Positions 7,198-13,591 of a stretch of DNA of 17,373 nt are shown one piece after another; the stretch's first letter is position 1, and every line of letters starts with the position of its first letter. This DNA comes from JBFJVZ01 sp041623895 (GTDB taxonomy: Bacteria; Planctomycetota; Planctomycetia; Pirellulales; Pirellulaceae): the NCBI GenBank assembly GCA_041623895.1, contig JBFJVZ010000119.1:1-17373 (forward strand), given 5' to 3'. The position numbers and the translations under genes were made by a program. The notes under the pieces were generated by a model, which saw only the letters and a program-made list of their open reading frames with translations, ran no database searches and was not told the DNA's origin.

Positions 7198-8144
7198 GCG
7201 CGGGAAGTTGCATGAAAGAAGTCTTCGTTCATTGCCTTGCCGATCAAGTTCAAATCGGTCTGCAAGGCATCAATGAATTCATGCATGCCGCCGGCCAGGA
7301 CTTCCTTAACTCTTGTCGTTGACATGCGATGTTCAAGCTGAGCGATACGGTGGCGAGCGAGACTGGGAGTATCGGAGTTTGACCGCTTCTGGATCTCGTC
7401 CAGTGACCAGTCGGTCGCGGCGACGCAGTACAAGACGGAGCGTGGAAAATCCTTGTTGAACAAGAAGAACTCAACCACGTTTTCGACGTCAATCAAATGA
7501 TGCCTTCGCCGGTAGGCCTCAAAACCACTGATGGCAAACAGCAGCATGGACCACTGCAAATCATCGATTGCCGTACCCACGTCTTCGACTCGCGGCAGCA
7601 GGTTAAAGTACTTGACGTCCAGGATTCGAGACGTCTTGTCGGCCCGTTCGATCATGCGACCCGCATTGGCAAAGTGCCACCTGGCATTGTGCGCCATGGT
7701 GCAGTCAAGCACGCCCGTCCACTGAATCGCGATGCGGCGGACTGAGTCAAAGAATTTATTTGGCGATTCAAGTAACGGCAGCTTCGCGGCATCGTCGACG
7801 AAGTGATAGAACTGGTTGATCTGTTCGTAGGCTTCGGATGAAAGCGACTCGCGGATACCGCGGGCATTCTCCCTGGCCTGCCTTAACGAAGAGAGCATCG
7901 AATTCGGATACTCGCCATCGAAGGCCAAGAACTGCGTCACGGTTTCGGCATTCGCGATCTTGTGCCGCTGTTCAAAAGCTTTCAAGTCGCCTGTTGCATG
8001 AATCAGCGGCAACCAGGGATCGACCGAATTGTCGGGCTGGTCAAGTGTCAGGTGGTGGGTGACTTCCAGGAACCGCGCCAAATTCTCGGCCCGCTCCACC
8101 TGGCGGCTCATCCAGTAAATCGCTTCGGCAACACGTGAGAGCAT
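7194..8144 (-). CDS. Alpha-E domain protein (DUF403)
   Basis: A 316-residue, almost entirely helical cytoplasmic protein of the alpha-E (DUF403) family, of the usual length. The start ATG 8144 is set by the family's conserved opening 'MLSRVAEAIYWMSRQVERAEN'; a longer open frame to 8297 is only antisense-like shadow over the upstream gene. Other conserved blocks are 'SSLRQARENARGIRESLSSE' (about 84-103) and 'RWHFANAGRMIERADKTSRI' in the middle. The domain is found nearly always beside circularly permuted ATP-grasp proteins; its biochemical role is not established, with a scaffold or substrate-binding part of a ligase complex proposed. The start lies 2 bases beyond the ATP-grasp stop, and its own stop overlaps the next ORF as ATGA, so the genes are tightly coupled. 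Confidence 0.9.
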   Translation of the reverse strand: MLSRVAEAIYWMSRQVERAENLARFLEVTHHLTLDQPDNSVDPWLPLIHATGDLKAFEQRHKIANAETVTQFLAFDGEYPNSMLSSLRQARENARGIRESLSSEAYEQINQFYHFVDDAAKLPLLESPNKFFDSVRRIAIQWTGVLDCTMAHNARWHFANAGRMIERADKTSRILDVKYFNLLPRVEDVGTAIDDLQWSMLLFAISGFEAYRRRHHLIDVENVVEFFLFNKDFPRSVLYCVAATDWSLDEIQKRSNSDTPSLARHRIAQLEHRMSTTRVKEVLAGGMHEFIDALQTDLNLIGKAMNEDFFHATSRA

Positions 8145-8146
8145 GA

Positions 8147-9646
8147 TTAAGGTTTGGCAACAGTTTGACCGGGTTCGGCAGCGACCCAAGTATCTTTGCT
8201 GCCGCCGCCTTGGGATGAGTTGACGACCAGCGAGCCTTTGCGAAGTGCCACGCGTGTCAGACCGCCGGGCAAGACCCAAACCTCGTCGGGCCCGCAAAGA
8301 ATGTAAGGACGCAGATCCACATGCCGTCCTTCCAGTGAGTCACCGGCCATCGTGGGCACGCGGGACAGCGAAAGCGTCGGCTGGGCAACATAATCTCGGG
8401 GATTGTCGATGATCTTCTTCGCAAACATGTCGCGCTGGGCTGGCGTTGCGTGCGGGCCAATCAGAATCCCGTAACCGCCTGACTCGTTGGCCGCTTTGAC
8501 GACCAATTCGTCAAGATGCTCGAGCACATACTTGCGTTCATCGTCCCGAAAGCAAACGTACGTCGGCACGTTCGCCAAGATCTGCTCTTCGCCCAGGTAG
8601 TAACGGATCATCTCCGGCACGAAGGCATAAATCACTTTGTCGTCGGCCACGCCCGTGCCCGGTGCGTTGGCCAAAGCAACGTTGCCCGCACGGTAGGCAC
8701 GCATCAAACCAGCGACACCAAGTACGGAATCGGGCCGAAACACCTCGGGGTCCAGGAATGTGTCATCGATCCGCCGATAAATCACATCGACCCGCTGTGC
8801 ACCGTCGGTCGTACGCATGAATACGCAATCGTCTTCTACAAACAGGTCGCGGCCTTCGACCAATTCCGCGCCCATCTGTTGGGCCAAGAAGGAATGTTCG
8901 TAGTAGGCACTGTTGTAGACTCCGGGTGTCAGCACCGCGACAGTCGGATCGACCGCTTGTGGTGGCGCCATTGCGCGCAGCATCTGATACAGCCGGGCTG
9001 GATAATCGTTGACCGGTCGAACCTGCGAGGCCTTGAAAACCTGTGGAAAATTCTTCTTCATCACGAACCGGTTTTGCAACACGTACGACACGCCGGAGGG
9101 GCATCGCAGGTTGTCCTCCAACACGAAAACCGCACCCGTGTCGTCGCGGATCAAGTCGGTGCCCGTGATGTGGCACCAGACATCGTGAAATGGTTTGAGA
9201 CCTTTGCACTGCGGCAAGAATGTCGGCGCCGTTTCGATTAGCTCGCGCGGAATGATGCCGTCGCCCACAATTTGTTGTTTCGAGTAGATGTCCGCTAGAA
9301 AGGCATTGAGGGCTTTGATGCGTTGCTTCAGTCCCGCATCGATATGCTTCCAGAGAATGGACGAGACGATTCGGGGCACGATATCGAAAGGCATGATCTT
9401 TTCCGTGCCGGCTTCGTCGCTGTACACGGTGAAGGTGATGCCCATCTGATACAGCGAGCGTTCGATGGCGTGTTGCCGGCGAATCAGTTCTTCGCGCGGC
9501 ATTTCGTTGATCAGCCGCACCAATTCCTCGGCACCAGGCCGCGGTGCACCCTGTTCATCGACCAACTCGTCAAAAAAGCCTTCGGTTTGATATCCCGAAA
9601 GCAGCGGCCGGCCGGACTGTGATTGTGATTGTGATTGATTGGCCAT
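8147..9646 (-). CDS. Circularly permuted ATP-grasp (type 2) amidoligase-like protein
   Basis: A 499-residue standalone circularly permuted ATP-grasp protein, predicted to form an amide or peptide bond through an acyl-phosphate intermediate. Motifs expected for an active enzyme are all visible: 'EDNLRCPSG' (177-185), 'LTPGVYNSAYYEHSFLA' (239-255), 'VVKAANESGGYG' (382-393, with the nucleotide-binding Lys384 and Gly-rich loop), 'LPGGLTRVAL' (459-468) and 'SSQGGGSKDTWV' (477-488). There is no signal peptide, so it is cytoplasmic. The N-terminus carries a Gln-Ser repeat encoded by three tandem copies of a 6-base unit. ATG 9646 has no evident ribosome-binding site. It is the first gene of the operon (then alpha-E, small ORF, fusion, transglutaminase). 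Related operons in other bacteria often include the Anbu proteasome-like peptidase, which is not in this window. Confidence 0.9.
   Translation of the reverse strand: MANQSQSQSQSGRPLLSGYQTEGFFDELVDEQGAPRPGAEELVRLINEMPREELIRRQHAIERSLYQMGITFTVYSDEAGTEKIMPFDIVPRIVSSILWKHIDAGLKQRIKALNAFLADIYSKQQIVGDGIIPRELIETAPTFLPQCKGLKPFHDVWCHITGTDLIRDDTGAVFVLEDNLRCPSGVSYVLQNRFVMKKNFPQVFKASQVRPVNDYPARLYQMLRAMAPPQAVDPTVAVLTPGVYNSAYYEHSFLAQQMGAELVEGRDLFVEDDCVFMRTTDGAQRVDVIYRRIDDTFLDPEVFRPDSVLGVAGLMRAYRAGNVALANAPGTGVADDKVIYAFVPEMIRYYLGEEQILANVPTYVCFRDDERKYVLEHLDELVVKAANESGGYGILIGPHATPAQRDMFAKKIIDNPRDYVAQPTLSLSRVPTMAGDSLEGRHVDLRPYILCGPDEVWVLPGGLTRVALRKGSLVVNSSQGGGSKDTWVAAEPGQTVAKP
9619..9639. repeat. 6-base tandem repeat in the ATP-grasp N-terminus
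   Basis: Three-plus tandem copies of GTGATT (plus strand) encode alternating Ser/Gln residues at positions 4-10 of the ATP-grasp protein. A number change would keep the frame because the unit is 6 bases. Confidence 0.6.
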
Positions 9647-9888
9647 TGAGTCTGGCTACGCACGTTGTTAACGCCTGATCATTCAGCACGACTGGCCCCG
9701 CAGGCCGCATCGCGCACCGGTCCGCCTTTCTTCAACCGAATCAGTTTAAGACCAACTTGGACAAGATCACAGTGCCGATAGCATCACAGTGCCGATAACT
9801 AACGTTGACCAAGCGCCATCCCTGGGGCACGCGGGCATGCAGTGAACGCCCCGGACATGCTGGGCGGCAACATCGATTGGCATGATGA
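9647..9888. promoter_or_regulatory. Shared upstream region of the ATP-grasp operon and the STAS gene
   Basis: A 242-base divergent spacer that must hold the operon promoter (minus) and probably that of the STAS gene (plus). Its main structural feature is a 15-bp direct repeat at 9766-9797. I see no convincing -35/-10 pair and no gene in it; the 64-codon minus-strand frame over its right part overlaps the STAS gene and looks like chance. Confidence 0.4.
9766..9797. repeat. 15-bp direct repeat, period 17, upstream of the ATP-grasp operon
   Basis: ATCACAGTGCCGATA occurs at 9766-9780 and again at 9783-9797, identical in all 15 positions and separated by GC. It lies about 120-150 bases upstream of the ATP-grasp start, on the edge facing the STAS gene. 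It may be a tandem operator or a recent slippage duplication. Confidence 0.7.
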
Positions 9889-10245
9889 ATGCATATCGAG
9901 ATCCAGACTCTGTCTCTAACCCAATGGGATACCCGAACGATGTCTCAAGTTCTGCCAGCAAAGAATTCGTACCCGATGGTCGCGGATCGCGAATACCACT
10001 GGCTAAACGAAGCCAAGTATGTTGCCGAGCAGACCACTGATGTCGAGATAGTGGTAGATATCTCTGCCGTAGACCAGATTCGCAGCGCGGAACTCAATCA
10101 ACTGATCCGACTTCATCTGGAGTTGAAGGGTCAGGGGCGCACCTTAGTGCTGGAGCATGCACAACATCAGCTCTGGGAAATATTTATGCTGACGCGGCTG
10201 AATCGGCTGATCGAGATTCGCGATCCACAAGAGAAAGCGTGTTAG
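9889..10245 (+). CDS. STAS-domain protein (anti-anti-sigma-like)
   Basis: A short cytoplasmic protein of 118 residues from ATG 9889, or 101 from ATG 9940; neither start has a clear ribosome-binding site. The C-terminal two thirds match the STAS fold of SpoIIAA/RsbV-like anti-sigma-factor antagonists: 'VEIVVDISAVDQIRSAELNQ' (strand-loop-helix), 'LKGQGRTLVLEHA' and 'IFMLTRLNRLIEI', the last typical of the family's final helix. The N-terminal strand is not well recognised, so the domain may be truncated or divergent. In an ungapped alignment with SpoIIAA the regulatory Ser position is occupied by Ala, with a Ser just before it. Partner kinase or sigma factor genes are not adjacent. It is divergent from the ATP-grasp operon and convergent with the oxidoreductase. 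Confidence 0.7.
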   Translation: MHIEIQTLSLTQWDTRTMSQVLPAKNSYPMVADREYHWLNEAKYVAEQTTDVEIVVDISAVDQIRSAELNQLIRLHLELKGQGRTLVLEHAQHQLWEIFMLTRLNRLIEIRDPQEKAC

Positions 10246-10339
10246 GGAAACCTTACGGATTATCAGGCTGCTTAAGTCGTCAACAGCGCTGCCTAATTTC
10301 GAGGCAAATGGCGATCGATTTTGTCGCCCAACATGAGGC

Positions 10340-10366
10340 GGAAAAGATTTTCCAAACTTAATTTGG
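10340..10366. terminator. Overlapping inverted repeats between convergent genes
   Basis: GGAAAA-GA-TTTTCC (10340-10353) and CCAAA-CTTAA-TTTGG (10352-10366) lie immediately downstream of the oxidoreductase stop and about 100 bases after the STAS stop. Either may act as a bidirectional terminator, but stems are short and AT-rich, and there is no clean T-tract. Confidence 0.3.
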
Positions 10367-12199
10367 TTAAGCGACCGGTTGTTTCATCTTTTCGAGTTCC
10401 ACCTGGATGTCGCTGCCATCGGGCGTTGCGTCGCTTTCGATCTTGAACCAGTCCTCCTCGTATTTCAGGAATCCGGGTTCGCCCTTCTGAGCTTTCTTAA
10501 GAGCCAGATTAGCACCCAACGCAATTACGGCGTCGCCCATCGCGACTTCGGGCTTGCAGCGCGGCTGATTTTCCGGAGCCGGATTGCGAATGCAGTACGC
10601 CCAGTGTTCGATCTCTTCGCGGTAGCCGCGGCTAACCGGACCGGCATCGGCTTTCTTGGCTTCTTGGGCTGCGTAGTCACCGCTGGCACTGGTATCCAGC
10701 GCGTAACCGCTGTCTGCCTTTTTCACTCCCACTTTGCTGCCGGTATCGCCGTCGCGATACAGCAGTACGTCCGTCTCTTTGTCCAGGATCAGGGTTCCCT
10801 TGGTGCCCATCACAACTTCGCCCCAGCCGCCAAATCCATTGCCGTTGATTGACGAATAAGTGACCACCACTTTCTTTTCGGGATGCGTTTCTTCGTCGTA
10901 CCCTGGTACGGCACCATCGGGGTAATTCTCAACTCGGTCATAGTAACCGACGTCGAAGGTTTCGGGATATTCGGGTCCGGGGAATTCGAACATGCAATAA
11001 ACATGGTCACCAGCCTCGCGATCGAGCGGCATGATATGGCGACCGCCGACCGCGTGTACCGTCAAAGGATGCACCTTCTTACCGTCATCACGAAGTGAAC
11101 TCAGGAAGATACTGACCGCATCCAATTGGTGGCTTCCCAGTTCGGCCATCAGGCCGGCACCGGTGCGCTCGAACAATCGCCAACGATGTAGCTCATCCAT
11201 CGACGTGAAAATTTTGTCGTCAATCGAAAAATCCTGGTAGCCAAACTTCGTGGGGTCGATGTTTTTGTCGGCGTCCCAGGCGGTCCACTGTGCGATCTCT
11301 GCCTGCAGCCTGGCGATCTCCTTGGGATCCTTTGTGTTGGCCAAGGCACGCTGCCGATACTCCAGATCCTTTTTAATGCGGTCGAACATTTTTCCGTTCG
11401 CCATTTTTTCTCCGCCCGGAATCGGCATCGACCAGCTATCGCGGCCAGGCAAATTACCACGGTGCCATTGCGCGCGGATGTGGTGCAGTTGTCCCAGCAA
11501 TCCCCAGCGGATCAGATTCACCGCGTTATCGTATTTGACGTTGTAGTGACGCTGATGACCGGTCGCCAGATGCAGCGGATTGCCGGCGGGATCTTTCAGT
11601 TCCTGAGACATTCTGGCCATCGCCTTGCACTGCCCGATGTTGTGAGCCATCAACTTTTCGGTCAGCACATGAAGTCCACGTTCCATCGCGTGGGCAGCCA
11701 CAGTGGCGTGCAGAAATAGGGGCAAAGCAATGATGACCGCCTCGATGTCGGGGTCATCCAGGCAGGCCATGATACCGCCGTTGTCCGCGTTATAGACTTT
11801 GACGTTACGGCGAGCTTCAGCTTCGTCCTTGTAGCCGACAACGCGGATCAAACCCGGTCGGCGAACGAGAGCTGAGGGGCTACTCCAGTCTCCGTGAAAG
11901 GCGCGATGTTCACTGAAAGGTCGAATGTCACAGATCGCTTTGACGTCGACGTATTCGGGATTGCAACCGCCAATCAACACGCTGCCCTCGTCACCGGTTC
12001 CGATGACGGCAACACGAACAGGATCGTTGACTTTGCCATAGCCAAAGTAAGCCGCACCCAAGCCGGCACCACTGACGGCTCCAGCGGCAATCAGTCCGCG
12101 GAGAAAGTCACGACGATTGACGTCGTAATAACTGCCCACAGCGGCGTAGTAGTTTTCTTGGCCAACTTCGCGTTGTTCTTTGGAAAGTTTATCAACCAT
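10367..12199 (-). CDS. Tat-exported Gfo/Idh/MocA family oxidoreductase
   Basis: A 610-residue NAD(P)-dependent oxidoreductase-like protein, longer than the usual 350-450 residues. A twin-arginine signal ('NRRDFLRG', Arg29-Arg30, then a small-residue hydrophobic core to about 54) indicates folded export, as with many planctomycete family members. The Rossmann loop is 'VAVIGTGDEGS' (about 63-73). The catalytic-lysine motif appears as 'LTEKLMAH' (Glu181-Lys182) in place of the usual EKP. The C-terminal domain shows 'AELGSHQLDAVS' and ends with 'YREEIEHWAYCIRNP'. A charged insertion of about 50 residues ('KKDLEYRQRAL...') sits in the middle. Start ATG 12199 has AGAGGAA about 7 bases upstream. Substrate is unknown; sugar or polyol derivatives are usual. 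It follows the DoxX-like gene by 124 bases on the same strand. Confidence 0.9.
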   Translation of the reverse strand: MVDKLSKEQREVGQENYYAAVGSYYDVNRRDFLRGLIAAGAVSGAGLGAAYFGYGKVNDPVRVAVIGTGDEGSVLIGGCNPEYVDVKAICDIRPFSEHRAFHGDWSSPSALVRRPGLIRVVGYKDEAEARRNVKVYNADNGGIMACLDDPDIEAVIIALPLFLHATVAAHAMERGLHVLTEKLMAHNIGQCKAMARMSQELKDPAGNPLHLATGHQRHYNVKYDNAVNLIRWGLLGQLHHIRAQWHRGNLPGRDSWSMPIPGGEKMANGKMFDRIKKDLEYRQRALANTKDPKEIARLQAEIAQWTAWDADKNIDPTKFGYQDFSIDDKIFTSMDELHRWRLFERTGAGLMAELGSHQLDAVSIFLSSLRDDGKKVHPLTVHAVGGRHIMPLDREAGDHVYCMFEFPGPEYPETFDVGYYDRVENYPDGAVPGYDEETHPEKKVVVTYSSINGNGFGGWGEVVMGTKGTLILDKETDVLLYRDGDTGSKVGVKKADSGYALDTSASGDYAAQEAKKADAGPVSRGYREEIEHWAYCIRNPAPENQPRCKPEVAMGDAVIALGANLALKKAQKGEPGFLKYEEDWFKIESDATPDGSDIQVELEKMKQPVA

Positions 12200-12323
12200 G
12201 GCTGGTTCCTCTGCTCTAGAGTCCGGTCACGTCAGCTGTCCGCACAACGCGTCCTCGCTCGGTTACTCTCTATGGTTCAGTTTACGGGGACGGCCGCGTT
12301 AAGCGCACCCTTTTTTCCGCGAT

Positions 12324-13277
12324 TTATAGCTCTTCCTCACCCTGAATTCCCCACACCTTGCGGACGATCAAGTGCAGGAAATAGTCCAATCCGGCAAATC
12401 GCCCGGCTGCCGTACCGGCCAGCACCAGACAGGCCATGCACTCAATCAGCTGGTAGTAGCTGGAGCTCGGACCCGCCAGCGGAGGATACTGACTCAAGAA
12501 CACAGAACCGAGAAATCCGGCGGCTGCTAACGCGGCCAATGGCGTGAATAGCCCCAACAGCAGGCATAATCCGATGGCAATGTCAAAATACGGGACAAGC
12601 CAATTGATGATGCTGGTATCGATAAACCCCGTGGGTGGTTTGCGAAGATAGATCGGCGGATGCGCCTGTTTTTGTTTCGCGGTGGCCAAGGCGTTTTGGG
12701 CCACCTCGTAGTTCTTCCAAATCTGGTCGATTTGATTCAAAGTTGGCTGCAGCTTTGCCTGGCGTTCTCTGCGGATTGATTCGCGCTGACCTCGCAAGCT
12801 GGAGACCTGCTCGCGAGCCGGGTCACGCTCCATCTTCCTGATTCGCTCCAAACCCAGATCGTATTCTTGCAGGTCAACCCGATTGTCCTCCAAGACCTGC
12901 TCCAACTGCTCGACAGCGTTCAAGTAGTTTTGATGAGCTTTTTGTTGCTGAGGCTTTTCAAATCCGTATCCCCGGATGACTTGATTGCGGTACCTTTCAA
13001 ACCATTGCTCGGAGGCTTTCACGTCACGTCGCAACTTGCCATCGTGATCCCAGACCAGGGTGCGAAAATTTTCCGCAAAAGGCCCGCGGGCGTTGGCGAA
13101 AAACGGCGAGGCATCCCATTGACCACTTTGCAATTTGTCGACGCCCTCGGTGTAGAAATGCCAGCCCACCGTTAATCGCAACAGCACCAACATGGTGATT
13201 CCGATCAAGCCCAGCAATCGCGGCGACAATCCCCAGCCAACCAGGAAACGCAAAGGAAAAGTCAAAATCTTTGGCAC
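12324..13277 (-). CDS. DoxX-like membrane protein with large coiled-coil insertion
   Basis: A four-helix inner-membrane protein of the DoxX family. The first membrane helix ('LIGITMLVLLRLTVGWHFYTEGVDKL') carries the family's R-x-x-x-G-x-x-F-x-x-x-G-x-x-K-L pattern. The remaining helices lie at the C-terminal end ('FDIAIGLCLLLGLFTPLAAL', 'AAAGFLGSVFLSQY', 'LIECMACLVLAGTAAGRFAG'). Between helices 1 and 2 there are about 190 mostly charged residues, with a predicted coiled coil (many Glu, Arg, Gln at 3-4 spacing), where typical DoxX has a loop of about 20-40. Start is uncertain: the longest frame begins at TTG 13355, while GTG 13277 has GGAG 10 bases upstream and is chosen; the first ATG would cut helix 1. 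Function in planctomycetes is unknown; DoxX/DoxD relatives are quinone-linked. The gene is divergent from dnaE and upstream of the Tat-exported oxidoreductase. Confidence 0.75.
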   Translation of the reverse strand: MPKILTFPLRFLVGWGLSPRLLGLIGITMLVLLRLTVGWHFYTEGVDKLQSGQWDASPFFANARGPFAENFRTLVWDHDGKLRRDVKASEQWFERYRNQVIRGYGFEKPQQQKAHQNYLNAVEQLEQVLEDNRVDLQEYDLGLERIRKMERDPAREQVSSLRGQRESIRRERQAKLQPTLNQIDQIWKNYEVAQNALATAKQKQAHPPIYLRKPPTGFIDTSIINWLVPYFDIAIGLCLLLGLFTPLAALAAAGFLGSVFLSQYPPLAGPSSSYYQLIECMACLVLAGTAAGRFAGLDYFLHLIVRKVWGIQGEEEL

Positions 13278-13591
13278 GTAACACTGGCTCCAAGGTGGAC
13301 TTGCAGAAAATCGGCAGGCAGAAATTCGGAAGATCGCTGCAACCGGCCTCCGCAAGCGAGCTGTGGATGCCGGCAGGAGGTTTGGGAAAGCGAAATATTA
13401 TGGCAGCCAGCAAGCCAGCCGCCAAGGAGAAAGGTGAGAAATCCACCCGACTCCGCTGCAGGTATTCTTCGCTTGATTGATCACCGCGGCGTTTAGCCGC
13501 TAGGCTTTGGGTAACCGCACAGCACGCACTTGTGGCCAGCCAGCGCGGCCTTGCCATGAATTCCAGGTTGCCACCGGAAGGATACCGCCTT
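13278..13591. promoter_or_regulatory. Divergent region between the DoxX-like gene and dnaE
   Basis: About 310 bases expected to contain both promoters. Short frames on both strands cross it, one on the plus strand with a TTG start, but none looks like a real protein. The GGAAGG ribosome-binding site of dnaE lies at about 13576-13581. No clear promoter boxes stand out. Confidence 0.35.

Noticed and set aside
8145..8297. N-terminal extension of the alpha-E protein to 8297
   Set aside because: The added 51 residues are Arg-rich shadow of the upstream gene's end; the family's conserved MLSRVAE start is at 8144.
8516..9241. A 241-codon plus-strand frame opposite the standalone ATP-grasp gene
   Set aside because: The minus strand encodes an unambiguous ATP-grasp protein with all motifs; the plus frame is His/Val/Arg-rich antisense sequence without recognisable content.
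9766..9797. CRISPR-like array
   Set aside because: Only two 15-base units with a 2-base spacer; there is no regular repeat-spacer structure or cas gene.
11894..12547. A 217-codon plus-strand frame over the 5' ends of the oxidoreductase and DoxX-like genes
   Set aside because: It is antisense to two well-supported genes and resembles no protein I recognise.
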